A stretch of 55,037 bases of DNA, taken from positions 1 through 55,037 of the forward strand of contig JAUNDN010000015.1 of the NCBI GenBank assembly GCA_030526045.1, given 5' to 3'. Shown here piece by piece: positions 6,509-16,174 of this stretch. The stretch's first letter is position 1. Each line of letters starts with the position of its first letter. Position numbers and translations under genes: made by a program. The notes under the pieces are model-generated. The model had not been told where the DNA came from and did not search any database. It worked only from the letters and a program-made list of their open reading frames with translations. This stretch comes from Bacillota bacterium (GTDB lineage Bacteria; Bacillota; Clostridia; Lachnospirales; Lachnospiraceae).

Positions 6509-7219
6509 TTATTCGCCCAAATAGGCTTTTTTGATAGAATCATTATTAAGAAGGTCTTCGGAATTACCTTCAAGAACAATTTTTCCTGTCTCAAGAACAT
6601 AACCTCTGTCTGAGATAGAAAGGGCCTTTTTGGCGTTTTGTTCAACAAGAAGTACTGTTGTTCCGCTTGCACTTACTTCTTTGATAATATCAAAAATTTC
6701 ATTCACGAAAATGGGAGAAAGGCCCATTGATGGCTCATCCATTAATATAATCCTGGGATGTGACATCAGTGCCCTACCCATCGCAAGCATCTGCTGTTCG
6801 CCTCCGCTAAGGGTACCTGCTAACTGATTTTTCCTTTCCTCCAGCCTGGGGAAACGCTTATAGACAGTCTTAAGAGTTTCCTCAATTTCCTGTTTGTCTT
6901 TTCTTGTATAAGCCCCCATTTTAAGATTTTGATACACGGATAGATTTGCAAATACACGCCGTCCTTCAGGTACATGCGCCATTCCCATGGAAACGATCTT
7001 GTGGGCCGGTGTTTTTGTAATGTCCTTCCCATCGAAGATAACAGATCCCTTTTTGGCTTCAAGAAGCCCTGTAATAGTATGCAGAATGGTAGTCTTACCG
7101 GCACCGTTAGCACCGATTAAGGCAATGACCTCTCCTTCCTGTACCTGAAAGGATACGCCTTTAATTGCCTGTATCATCCCGTAATAAACTTCTAAATCCT
7201 TTATTTCAAGCAATGCCAT
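6509..7219 (-). CDS. livF: branched-chain amino acid ABC transporter ATPase LivF
   Basis: One of the two ATPases of a LIV-type high-affinity branched-chain amino acid importer. Walker A (GANGAGKTT), the LSGGEQQ signature, Walker B (RIILMDEPS) and an H-loop region replaced by VLLVEQNAKKAL, typical of LivF, are all visible. GGAGG lies seven bases before the ATG at 7219; a GTG further up is inside this ribosome site and was discarded. It follows livG by 17 bases in the livJ-H-M-G-F order. Confidence 0.93.
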   Translation of the reverse strand: MALLEIKDLEVYYGMIQAIKGVSFQVQEGEVIALIGANGAGKTTILHTITGLLEAKKGSVIFDGKDITKTPAHKIVSMGMAHVPEGRRVFANLSVYQNLKMGAYTRKDKQEIEETLKTVYKRFPRLEERKNQLAGTLSGGEQQMLAMGRALMSHPRIILMDEPSMGLSPIFVNEIFDIIKEVSASGTTVLLVEQNAKKALSISDRGYVLETGKIVLEGNSEDLLNNDSIKKAYLGE

Positions 7220-7236
7220 AGCTTTTCCTCCCACTC

Positions 7237-7998
7237 CTATTCTCCCAAATATGCCGTGATAACCTGCGGATCATTGAGGACTTCACTTGTCTTTCCCTGT
7301 GCAAGAATCCGTCCGAAATTAAGAACTGTCAATTCTTCACAGATTCCGGAAACCAGCTTCATATCGTGCTCAATCAAAAGGATTGTCATATCAAAATTAT
7401 CTCTTACAAAGCGGATGGTATCCATTAGCTCCATGGTTTCATTTGGATTCATTCCTGCCGCCGGTTCATCAAGCAAAAGAAGCTTTGGCTTAGTAGCGAG
7501 TGCTCTTGCAATCTCCAGCTTACGCTGCTTTCCGTAGGGAAGATTTGCAGCAAGGAAATTTGCTTCACCATCCAGTTCGAATACTTTTAAGAGTTCCATT
7601 GCTCTCTCATCCATTGCCTTTTCCATTTTGAAGTAACGGGGAAGTCTTAAAATCCCTTCAAATGTAGAATATTTATAATGATTATGAAGTCCTACCTTAA
7701 CATTATCAAGTACTGTCAAGTCCTTAAAAAGTCTGATATTCTGGAAGGTTCTTGCTATTCCGGCTTTATTGATCTCAATCGTCTTAAGCCCAGTAATATC
7801 GTTACCATCAAGCTTAATGATTCCTTCATTCGGCTGATATACTCCGGTAAGAAGATTAAATACGGTAGTCTTACCGGCACCGTTAGGACCGATCAGTCCA
7901 TATAGCTGTCCTTTCCGGATCGATACCTCAAAGTCATCTACCGCACGTAAACCACCAAAGGAAATGCCTAAATTCTTAACCTCTAACAATGCTGTCAT
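7237..7998 (-). CDS. livG: branched-chain amino acid ABC transporter ATPase LivG
   Basis: The larger ATPase of the LIV importer (253 aa). Walker A is GPNGAGKTT, followed by the LivG-type NIRLF segment. The signature region is unusual, PYGKQRKLEIARAL, in place of LSGGQ, as is common in LivG. Walker B is LLLLDEPAAGMNP and the H-loop is LLIEHDMKLV. GGAGGT lies eight bases before the ATG. It works with LivF to power the LivHM permease. Confidence 0.94.
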   Translation of the reverse strand: MTALLEVKNLGISFGGLRAVDDFEVSIRKGQLYGLIGPNGAGKTTVFNLLTGVYQPNEGIIKLDGNDITGLKTIEINKAGIARTFQNIRLFKDLTVLDNVKVGLHNHYKYSTFEGILRLPRYFKMEKAMDERAMELLKVFELDGEANFLAANLPYGKQRKLEIARALATKPKLLLLDEPAAGMNPNETMELMDTIRFVRDNFDMTILLIEHDMKLVSGICEELTVLNFGRILAQGKTSEVLNDPQVITAYLGE

Positions 7999-8002
7999 TT
8001 TA

Positions 8003-9067
8003 TTACACCTCCTTTGATTTTCCTATCATACGTTTGATTGAAAAACGTTTACGAAGCTCAATGAGCTTTGGACTCCAGTTGAAAAGCATCATTACGATCA
8101 ATACAATCGCATAAATCAACATACGATAATTGTTTAAGCCTCTAAGAAGCTCAGGAAGCAGGGTAAGCACTACAGCTGCAATCATAGATCCCCTAATATT
8201 TCCGATACCGCCAAGAACCACAAATACGAGAATCATAATTGACATGTTATAACCAAAGTTTTTGGGTGTTGCCATCAGGCTGTTCAAATTATGGGAATAA
8301 AGAACACCTGCTACTCCTGCCAAAGCAGCTGATATGGAAAATGCCATCAGTTTATATCGGGTGATATTAATGCCAATAGACTCCGCAGCAATCAGATTAT
8401 CTCTGATTGACATAATTGCTCTTCCGTCTCTTGAATGAATCAAATTTAATACGATGAATAGTGTTATGATAATCAAAATGACACCGATTGTAAAATTGGA
8501 ATCCTTTGGGGTACCTGTAATTCCCTGAGCACCATTAATAATCACATCTCCATCAGTTTCCAGACCAAGGGAAATGGAATCCTTCATGGAAAAATGAAAT
8601 CCCTTACTGTCCTTACCGATATATAACACATTGACAACGTTTTTAATAATCTCTCCAAAGGCTAACGTTACAATTGCCAGATAATCACCTCTAAGACGCA
8701 GAACAGGCATACCAATTAAGAACCCGATGACACCTGCGCATACTGCGCCAATAATAAGTGCCAGAATAAAGCGAACAGGTGCGATTGTAATAACATCCTC
8801 CATGCATCTTGAGAAAAAAGCACCTGTAAATGCGCCAACACACATGAATCCTGCATGTCCAAGGCTGAGTTCCCCCAAAATACCTACTGTCAGGTTCAGA
8901 GATACAGCAAGAATCACATAAACACATAACGGAACCAGCAAACCCTGTATCAGACTGGAAAGGCTCCCGGCGCTGATCAATGCCTGAATAATCAAATATG
9001 CTACAATTACAATACCATATGTAATGATATTATCTTTTACATTTTTACTTAAGTTCAGTTTTTTCAC
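8003..9067 (-). CDS. livM: branched-chain amino acid ABC permease LivM
   Basis: A polytopic permease of about 354 aa with roughly ten hydrophobic helices and the family motif LGELSLGHAGFMCVGAF. It forms the transmembrane pore with LivH. A GTG start at 9067 is preferred, with AAGGAGG eight bases upstream; the ATG at 9073 is only two bases from that site. A longer reading from 9139 would run inside livH and has no ribosome site. It ends four bases before the livG start. Confidence 0.92.
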   Translation of the reverse strand: MKKLNLSKNVKDNIITYGIVIVAYLIIQALISAGSLSSLIQGLLVPLCVYVILAVSLNLTVGILGELSLGHAGFMCVGAFTGAFFSRCMEDVITIAPVRFILALIIGAVCAGVIGFLIGMPVLRLRGDYLAIVTLAFGEIIKNVVNVLYIGKDSKGFHFSMKDSISLGLETDGDVIINGAQGITGTPKDSNFTIGVILIIITLFIVLNLIHSRDGRAIMSIRDNLIAAESIGINITRYKLMAFSISAALAGVAGVLYSHNLNSLMATPKNFGYNMSIMILVFVVLGGIGNIRGSMIAAVVLTLLPELLRGLNNYRMLIYAIVLIVMMLFNWSPKLIELRKRFSIKRMIGKSKEV

Positions 9068-9080
9068 TGTCATCTCCTCC

Positions 9081-9965
9081 TTATACCTTCTCCTGAATCT
9101 TCTTACCAAGAATACCTGTGGGCTTAACCAGAAGGACAATGATCAATACCATAAACACAATTGCATCCGCCATTTGGGAAGAAATATATGCTTTACTTAA
9201 AATTTCAATGATTCCAAGTACAATTCCGCCTATCAGTGCCCCCGGAATGGAACCGATTCCTCCAAATACCGCGGCCACGAATGCCTTAATACCGGGCATA
9301 GATCCTGTGTAGGGCGTTAGGGACGGATATGCAGAACAAAGAAGCATACCGGCAATTGCAGCAAGTGCAGAACCAATTGCAAAGGTAAGGGAAATGGTAG
9401 CATTTACATTAATACCCATAAGCTGCGCCGCACCTTTGTCTTCAGAAACAGCAAGCATTGCCTGTCCTGCCTTTGTTTTATTTACAAAAAGAGTTAATCC
9501 GATCATAATCACGATACAGGAAATAATTGTAACGATAGTTTCTCCTGAAATATTGATTTGACCATCTGCAAGCTTAATTGCAGGAACGTTCACAACAGAT
9601 GTAAATGCTTTTGTGTTCGCACCAAAAATGAGTAATGCAAGGTTTTGAAGCAGATAGCTGACACCGATAGCCGTAATCAGAACTGCCAGCGAAGATGCCG
9701 CCTGACGCAGAGGTCTGTAAGCGATATATTCAATTGTAATTCCCAGCACAGTACAAAGAATAATTGCAAGAAGAATTCCGAGAGCCGGCGGAAGTCCCTG
9801 CATACTCACTGCAAAGAATATCGTAAAGCCCCCTACCATGATAACATCACCATGTGCAAAGTTGAGCATTTTGGCAATCCCGTATACCATGGTATAGCCA
9901 AGGGCAATAATTGCATATACACTTCCAAGACTGATTCCGTTGATCAAATAGGATATAAAACTCAT
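9081..9965 (-). CDS. livH: branched-chain amino acid ABC permease LivH
   Basis: A 294-aa permease with about eight hydrophobic helices and the LivH hallmarks YTMVYGIAKMLNFAHGD near the N-terminus and AFVAAVFGGIGSIPGA near the C-terminus. AGAGGTG lies seven bases before the ATG. The gap to livJ upstream holds a terminator-like stem, so livHMGF may be made at a lower level than the binding protein. Confidence 0.94.
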   Translation of the reverse strand: MSFISYLINGISLGSVYAIIALGYTMVYGIAKMLNFAHGDVIMVGGFTIFFAVSMQGLPPALGILLAIILCTVLGITIEYIAYRPLRQAASSLAVLITAIGVSYLLQNLALLIFGANTKAFTSVVNVPAIKLADGQINISGETIVTIISCIVIMIGLTLFVNKTKAGQAMLAVSEDKGAAQLMGINVNATISLTFAIGSALAAIAGMLLCSAYPSLTPYTGSMPGIKAFVAAVFGGIGSIPGALIGGIVLGIIEILSKAYISSQMADAIVFMVLIIVLLVKPTGILGKKIQEKV

Positions 9966-10055
9966 AAGAACACCTCTGTAAAAAAATTATTCTATTAAGT
10001 ATATCAGATAAACACAGGGAATGGCAAGTCATAAAACTCCATAGGAATGCCCTTA

Positions 10056-10099
10056 ATATAAAAATGCAAAAAGAGGGTTGCATTTTTGCAACCCTCTTT
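10056..10099 (-). terminator. terminator between livJ and livH
   Basis: A perfect 13-bp stem (10070-10082 against 10087-10099, AAAGAGGGTTGCA type) with a 4-base loop is followed on the minus strand by TTTTTGCATTTTTAT. It lies just after the livJ stop and before livH, fitting partial termination that favours the binding protein. Confidence 0.8.
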
Positions 10100-10113
10100 G
10101 GCTTAAAGTTCAA

Positions 10114-11349
10114 TTACTGAATCAGTGAGTAATTTCCGTTAACAATCTGCATAGCCTTAGGTGCCTTATTAACTGCACCATCCTCATCCCATGACATTGC
10201 CTCTCCAGTGAGTCCGTCTACAGATATATCAGCCATAGCTGTTTTCAGTTTATCACAAATATCGAATATGCTGTCAGCAGGTGTTGCACCACTCTTCTCA
10301 ACTGCGGCTTTAACGATATAAACTGCATCGTAAGCATCTGCTGCAAACTGATTAGGTGTTTCTCCATAAGCTGCTTCATATGCGCTTACAAAGGATTTGG
10401 TTGCATCGTCCTGTGCATCAGCAGCGAAAGGAGTTAAGAGCATAACACCCTCAGCTAAGGATGCATCAAAATTCTCCACGTTCAGGATGCCGTCAAGACC
10501 GTCACATCCAAAAAACTTAGGTGTAAATCCCATGGAATTAGCCTGTGTTAAGATCAGGGAAGCTTCTGTGTAATAAATAGGAAGGAATACCAGTTCTGCG
10601 CCGGCATCCTTTGCTTTCTGAAGCTGTACGGAGAAATCAGTCTTATTGTCAGCAGTAAATGCTTCTGCTGATACAATTTCAAAGGACTGATTTGCTGCTT
10701 CTGCTGCAAACTTTTCATAAATACCTGAAGAATAAACATCAGAACTGTCATAAATAACAGCAACCTTGGAAGCTACTGCATTACCACCGATGTACTGTGC
10801 TGCAGCAATACCCTGGTTAGGATCTGTAAAGCATACCTGATATACATTATCATTACCCTTGATACAATCTACGGAAGATCCTGAAGGTGTAATCTGGAAC
10901 ATATTGTCATTTGAAGATTCTGCCGCAACTGCTATACAGCATCCGCTTGTTGTTGTACCAACCAGCATCTGCATTCCCCAGTCCTTCAATGTATTATAGG
11001 CATTAACGGACTTCTCGTTATCGCATTCATCATCCTGGAAATTATACTCTACCTGATATCCATTGATACCACCTGCCGCATTGATTTCCTTGATTGCAAG
11101 ATCAGCACCGTTCTTAACTGCAAGACCGTAAACTGCTGCACCGCCTGTAGCAGGACCGATTGCACCGATTTTAAATGTTTCTCCGGCTGCCGCTGATGCA
11201 TTTCCTTCTGTTGCCGAATTACTGCTTTCGGAAACAGCTTCTGAAGTTGATTCGCCAGCTTTTTCACCTGAGCCGCCACAACCTGCAAGCATAGCCATGG
11301 TCATAACAGCAACAAGTAAAAGGCTTGTTACTTTTTTGAACTTTTTCAT
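10114..11349 (-). CDS. livJ: branched-chain amino acid-binding lipoprotein (LivJ/LivK type)
   Basis: A 411-aa extracellular solute-binding protein of the Leu/Ile/Val receptor family. The lipoprotein signal ends in the lipobox LAGC (Cys24), followed by a Ser/Glu/Ala-rich linker. The Peripla_BP_6 fold begins at FKIGAIGPATGGAAVYG, with the conserved ligand region TTTSGCCIAV and ITPSGSS. The lipid-anchored receptor delivers ligand to LivHM. It heads the operon with its own strong promoter. Exact ligand specificity cannot be read from sequence. Confidence 0.93.
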   Translation of the reverse strand: MKKFKKVTSLLLVAVMTMAMLAGCGGSGEKAGESTSEAVSESSNSATEGNASAAAGETFKIGAIGPATGGAAVYGLAVKNGADLAIKEINAAGGINGYQVEYNFQDDECDNEKSVNAYNTLKDWGMQMLVGTTTSGCCIAVAAESSNDNMFQITPSGSSVDCIKGNDNVYQVCFTDPNQGIAAAQYIGGNAVASKVAVIYDSSDVYSSGIYEKFAAEAANQSFEIVSAEAFTADNKTDFSVQLQKAKDAGAELVFLPIYYTEASLILTQANSMGFTPKFFGCDGLDGILNVENFDASLAEGVMLLTPFAADAQDDATKSFVSAYEAAYGETPNQFAADAYDAVYIVKAAVEKSGATPADSIFDICDKLKTAMADISVDGLTGEAMSWDEDGAVNKAPKAMQIVNGNYSLIQ

Positions 11350-11365
11350 AATATTTCCTCCTTCA

Positions 11366-11402
11366 AAACTAATTTCAAGTTATAATACCTTAAAATTAGT
11401 TT
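11366..11402. promoter_or_regulatory. 10-bp perfect inverted repeat flanking the livJ -10
   Basis: AAACTAATTT (11366-11375) and AAATTAGTTT (11393-11402) are exact inverted copies with the -10 element between them. This is the placing of an operator. It does not match the CodY consensus that I know. Confidence 0.55.
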
Positions 11403-11410
11403 ATTGTCAA
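11382..11410 (-). promoter_or_regulatory. liv operon promoter
   Basis: On the minus strand TTGACA (complement of 11405-11410) and TATTAT (11382-11387) are 17 bases apart, about 35 bases upstream of the livJ start. Confidence 0.8.
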
Positions 11411-11533
11411 CTTTCATAATAAATACTTTTAAGTCAGATTATCCTTTTATGTTGTATAGATTCAAGTTTTCTGGGAAAAATAAATCCTGACAGCTTAATA
11501 TACTGTTGTCAATTTTTAATGGAGGTATATCAC

Positions 11534-11752
11534 ATGAACAATAAATGTCTTGATTGTATTGCACTTACCATTGCAATCATCGGTGCTGTTAACTGGGGAT
11601 TGATTGGTTTCTTTTCCTTTGACCTTGTTGCTTTTATTTTTGGAGAAATGTCCTGGTTATCCAGGATCATTTATGCAATTGTAGGTATCTGCGGACTTTA
11701 TCTGATTACATTTTATATGTATGCCGGTGGAGTAGAAAAGACAAGGGAATAA
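11534..11752 (+). CDS. DUF378 small membrane protein
   Basis: A 72-aa protein with two hydrophobic segments (about residues 7-33 and 41-63) and the family hallmark AIIGAVNWGLIGFF. DUF378 proteins are widespread in Firmicutes and have no established role. GGAGG lies eight bases before the ATG at 11534, so the ATG at 11519, upstream of that site, is rejected. The stop codon lies in the loop of its terminator. Confidence 0.85.
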   Translation: MNNKCLDCIALTIAIIGAVNWGLIGFFSFDLVAFIFGEMSWLSRIIYAIVGICGLYLITFYMYAGGVEKTRE

Positions 11753-11768
11753 CCCTTGTCTTTTCTTT
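11736..11768. terminator. terminator after the DUF378 gene
   Basis: AAAAGACAAGGG (11736-11747) pairs with CCCTTGTCTTTT (11753-11764), followed by CTTT. The stem is symmetrical enough to serve the facing rsfS gene too. Confidence 0.85.
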
Positions 11769-11780
11769 GATAGATCCGAT

Positions 11781-12155
11781 TTATAGTTTCTTAAGCGTAT
11801 CCGGTTCGATTGTTTTCCCGTCTCTCCAGATTCGTTCAAGATCATAAAACAATCGATTCTCTTTATCAAAAATGTGAATGATAATATCTCCAAAATCAAG
11901 CAGTACCCAGTTCGCATGGTCATATCCTTCAATCTGCTTTAGCGGATATCCCGCTCTTCCAAGCTTCTCTTCCACTTCATCAGCAAGAGCCTGTATCTGA
12001 CTTATATTTGTACCGTTTGCAATAATAAAATAGTCTGCAAGAACGGAAACCTGACTGATATCGATCACCCGAATTTCTTCTGCCTTCTTATCTTCTAAAG
12101 CCTGAATGGCAATTCCTGCCATTTTCTTAACTGTTTCTGCTACAATATCTGCCAT
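11781..12155 (-). CDS. rsfS: ribosomal silencing factor RsfS
   Basis: A 124-aa protein of the RsfS/Iojap family, which binds L14 on the large subunit and blocks subunit joining when nutrients run low. The conserved core SVLADYFIIANGTN and the WVLLDFGDIIIHIF segment are present. The ATG at 12155 has AAAGGA nine bases upstream; an ATG three codons earlier touches that site. It is the last gene of the nadD-yqeK-rsfS string, a common Firmicute order. Confidence 0.94.
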   Translation of the reverse strand: MADIVAETVKKMAGIAIQALEDKKAEEIRVIDISQVSVLADYFIIANGTNISQIQALADEVEEKLGRAGYPLKQIEGYDHANWVLLDFGDIIIHIFDKENRLFYDLERIWRDGKTIEPDTLKKL

Positions 12156-12160
12156 AAAAA

Positions 12161-12751
12161 TCATTCCTTTCCAAGGTAATATTCATATGTTTTCTGTGTC
12201 ATAGGGTCGATTGGACTGTTTATACTTTCTAGATAATGAAGGGTATCACCCAATACCTGTAAAAGTGCCTGGTCAAGATCCTGAAAAGCAAGTCTGCGTA
12301 ATTTTGTAAGGTTCGGCGCCTGTTTCCTGCTGGGTTCAATATAATCTGCAATATAAATGATTTTTTCAAGTTGAGACATACCCGGTCTTCCGGTGGTGTG
12401 ATTTAAAATTGCGTTGATGATGTCCTGATCGTGTATATTAAACTGTTTCATTGCCACATAGCTGCCAACCTTTGCATGCAGAAGAAACGGATTTTTTCTT
12501 TCAACTTCATTTACGGGTATGTGATGTTTCTCACAGATGGATAGCTTTTTTTCATTACTCATACACTTTGCACAATCATGGAGCAGACCGGCTGTCTGCG
12601 CTTTATTAATATCTACATCATAACACATGGCAAGAGCGGATGCGGTATATGCTACGCCGAGAGTATGCTCAAACCTTTTGGGATCTAATACTTTTTCCAT
12701 TTTTCTACGGATTTTTCTGATGTCAGCTGTCTTCACATTTATTCTCCCCAT
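12161..12751 (-). CDS. yqeK: YqeK-type Ap4A hydrolase, HD domain
   Basis: A 196-aa HD-domain phosphohydrolase. The family splits diadenosine tetraphosphate symmetrically into two ADP with a metal pair. The conserved H (HTLGVAYTA), HD pair (LLHDCAKC), the HAKVG region and the NHTTGRPGMS motif followed by IYIADYIEP are all visible. It overlaps the nadD stop by one base (TAATG), showing translational coupling. Confidence 0.9.
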   Translation of the reverse strand: MGRINVKTADIRKIRRKMEKVLDPKRFEHTLGVAYTASALAMCYDVDINKAQTAGLLHDCAKCMSNEKKLSICEKHHIPVNEVERKNPFLLHAKVGSYVAMKQFNIHDQDIINAILNHTTGRPGMSQLEKIIYIADYIEPSRKQAPNLTKLRRLAFQDLDQALLQVLGDTLHYLESINSPIDPMTQKTYEYYLGKE

Positions 12752-13362
12752 TATTTATTCTGATATAGATGATTTTTGAGAATATATTCCTGTACATGTT
12801 CGGGCAACAGATAGCGAATTGATTTACCATCTCTAATTCTTTGCCTTATTTCGGAGGATGAAATATCTACAAATCTTGAAGAAAGGATTTGAATATTTGC
12901 TCCATACGTGTTTTTAAGATGCATTGAAATCAACTTGATTTTCTCAGTGTTTCCTGCTCCGCGTACTGCAACCGCAATTACGGCATTTTGAAGGATAACA
13001 TCGGGATTTTTCCAGTTTTCCAGCATCAGAAGACTGTCTGCACCCATAATGAAGTAGTAGGTATTCTGCGGAAATTTTTCTTTTAATTCTAATAAAGTAT
13101 CTGCGGTGTAGGTAGGTCCTTTTCGATCAAGCTCCATTCTTGACAATCGAAAATCCGGATGCCCTTCGATTGCGAGTGCTAACATAGAAGCTCTATCTTC
13201 ACCGTCAAGGATCTCATTTTGATCCTTCATATACGAATTGCCGCTGGGCATAAACAATATTTCATCAAGTAAAAGCTCTTCTCTTGCCTGTTCTGCAAGA
13301 AGAAGATGTCCGTAATGAACAGGATTGAAGGTTCCGCCCATAATTCCGATCTTTTTTTCCAT
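12751..13362 (-). CDS. nadD: nicotinate-nucleotide adenylyltransferase
   Basis: A 203-aa enzyme that makes deamido-NAD from nicotinate mononucleotide and ATP. The nucleotidyltransferase motif GGTFNPVHYGHL lies at the N-terminus and the SSSEIRQRI motif at the C-terminus. The ATG at 13362 has AGGTGG five bases upstream; a GTG three codons earlier lies within that site. Confidence 0.95.
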   Translation of the reverse strand: MEKKIGIMGGTFNPVHYGHLLLAEQAREELLLDEILFMPSGNSYMKDQNEILDGEDRASMLALAIEGHPDFRLSRMELDRKGPTYTADTLLELKEKFPQNTYYFIMGADSLLMLENWKNPDVILQNAVIAVAVRGAGNTEKIKLISMHLKNTYGANIQILSSRFVDISSSEIRQRIRDGKSIRYLLPEHVQEYILKNHLYQNK

Positions 13363-13381
13363 AGCAACCACCTAAGCTCTC

Positions 13382-13672
13382 CTATCGAGGAAGTTCTATT
13401 TTCTTATGTTCTTTACTTTCCTTGTATAAAACAATCTTTTTCCCAATGACCTGCACTACCTGTGAGCCTGTACGGTCAGCAAGAGCAGCTGCCATCATTT
13501 TCGGATCATCCATGCAGTTTTTGAGAACGGCAATCTTAATCAGTTCCCTTGTATTAAAAGCCTCTCTCACTGCCTCTGTTACCTCAGGGGTCAGGCAGGA
13601 TTTTCCAATCTGGAAAACGGGTTCAATATTCATCGCCAGTCCTTTTAAGTATGAACGCTGTTTACTTGTCAT
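13382..13672 (-). CDS. yhbY: YhbY-family RNA-binding protein (CRM domain)
   Basis: A 96-aa single CRM domain with LKGLAMNIEPVFQIGK and the GxxG-like region of the family. YhbY proteins associate with pre-50S particles. It lies nine bases after obg and 19 bases before nadD, inside a ribosome-assembly gene string. Confidence 0.9.
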   Translation of the reverse strand: MTSKQRSYLKGLAMNIEPVFQIGKSCLTPEVTEAVREAFNTRELIKIAVLKNCMDDPKMMAAALADRTGSQVVQVIGKKIVLYKESKEHKKIELPR

Positions 13673-13681
13673 AAGCGCCTC

Positions 13682-15060
<1,379 letters not shown>

Positions 15061-15072
15061 AACAAGTTCGTA

Positions 15073-15357
15073 CTATTTCTCTACAGGATATACGGAAGCA
15101 CGCTTTTTGTCTCTTCCTACTCTTTCGAATTTAAGTACACCGTCAACCATAGCAAACAATGTGTCATCACCACCACGACCTACGTTGATGCCGGGATGAA
15201 TCTTGGTTCCACGCTGTCTGTATAAAATATTTCCTGCTTTTACGAATTGTCCGTCAGCTCTTTTTGCGCCCAGTCTCTTTGACTCGGAATCTCTACCGTT
15301 CTTGGTAGAACCAACACCTTTTTTATGAGCGAAAAATTGAAGGTTCAGCTTTAACAT
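15073..15357 (-). CDS. rpmA: ribosomal protein L27 with Prp-cleaved leader
   Basis: A 94-aa large-subunit protein whose mature N-terminus reaches the peptidyl-transferase centre. It has the Firmicute N-terminal extension MLKLNLQFF followed by AHKKGVG. Prp protease removes this leader after FF in Staphylococcus aureus. The prp gene sits three bases upstream, supporting the same processing here. Confidence 0.96.
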   Translation of the reverse strand: MLKLNLQFFAHKKGVGSTKNGRDSESKRLGAKRADGQFVKAGNILYRQRGTKIHPGINVGRGGDDTLFAMVDGVLKFERVGRDKKRASVYPVEK

Positions 15358-15360
15358 GAT

Positions 15361-15690
15361 TTACACCTCCTTGAATTTGAGTTTTAAATACTTTTTGCCG
15401 TATTCTGCTACGACACTCTGTAATCCAAGAATCATGGAATCAAGGAGAAGCTTTCCGCCTTCATCCGTCTCATTTAATAGCCGGAATGTAATCAACCCGC
15501 TCTCCTCCTCACTATGAACTTTAATTTGCGTCCTTGTGAGCCTGTCAAGTGAATTGATCGTATTGATAACAAGCATTGATATTGCACTGCAGACGATATC
15601 CTCGCCGGCTTGTGCAAATCCTGCATGTCCACTGCAGATTACTTCCTTATATTCCCCATTTTTGGATTTTATAATCGTAACGGTTGTCAT
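15361..15690 (-). CDS. prp: ribosomal-processing cysteine protease Prp
   Basis: A 109-aa cysteine protease that trims the L27 leader. The catalytic His in CSGHAGFA and Cys in EDIVCSAIS, about a dozen residues apart, are both present. It lies between rplU and rpmA, the standard position in bacteria whose L27 has an extension. Confidence 0.93.
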   Translation of the reverse strand: MTTVTIIKSKNGEYKEVICSGHAGFAQAGEDIVCSAISMLVINTINSLDRLTRTQIKVHSEEESGLITFRLLNETDEGGKLLLDSMILGLQSVVAEYGKKYLKLKFKEV

Positions 15691-15707
15691 ATCAAACCTT
15701 TTGCATA

Positions 15708-16013
15708 CTAAGCATTGATCTTATCAATCTTAACCTGTGTGTATGCTTGTCTATGACCATTTTTCTTATGATAACCGGTTTTTCTCTTATACTTGTAAAC
15801 GATAACCTTACGGTATCTGCCCTGTTCCATAACAGTTGCAGTTACACTAGCACCTTTTACATCACCGGCAACCTTAAGTTCCTTGTCACTTACAGCGACA
15901 ACTTGGTCAAATGTCACAGTAGCTCCGGGCTCTACATCAAGCTTTTCAACCTTGATCACATCACCTTCGGAAACCTTATACTGCTTTCCACCTGTTGCAA
16001 TGATTGCGTACAT
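15708..16013 (-). CDS. rplU: ribosomal protein L21
   Basis: A 101-aa large-subunit protein of normal length, from MYAIIATGGKQYKVSEGD to the C-terminal KRKTGYHKKNGHRQ region that contacts 23S rRNA. AGGAGG precedes the ATG. It heads rplU-prp-rpmA behind a strong promoter and the L21 leader. Confidence 0.97.
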   Translation of the reverse strand: MYAIIATGGKQYKVSEGDVIKVEKLDVEPGATVTFDQVVAVSDKELKVAGDVKGASVTATVMEQGRYRKVIVYKYKRKTGYHKKNGHRQAYTQVKIDKINA

Positions 16014-16110
16014 ATGGCACCTCCTATACTAACCAGCCGAAACTGATTTTACTCGCTAACTTTGGTGGCGCTTAAATGAGCGCACTTCGACCTCGTTATG
16101 CGGCATACTC
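16014..16110 (-). ncRNA. L21 leader (ribosomal protein leader)
   Basis: The transcribed region between the promoter and rplU contains conserved-looking elements of the Firmicute L21 leader: a stem GCGCT/AGCGC around CATTTA, flanked by GAGGTCGAAGTG and GCCACC, then GTTAGCGAGTAAAATCAG before the ribosome site. The leader is believed to mediate autogenous control. Boundaries are approximate. Confidence 0.65.
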
Positions 16111-16114
16111 ATAA

Positions 16115-16143
16115 ACTATAACATCACGCAGAATTCCTGTCAA
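16115..16143 (-). promoter_or_regulatory. rplU operon promoter
   Basis: On the minus strand TTGACA (complement of 16138-16143) and TATAGT (16115-16120) are exactly 17 bases apart, about 100 bases upstream of the rplU start, leaving room for the leader RNA. Confidence 0.8.
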
Positions 16144-16174
16144 GTAATTTTCTTTCAAATCTTCACCAAATCTT

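Noticed and set aside
9068-9139. N-terminal extension of livM
   Set aside because: It would lie within livH and has no ribosome site; a GTG with AAGGAGG eight bases upstream is better.
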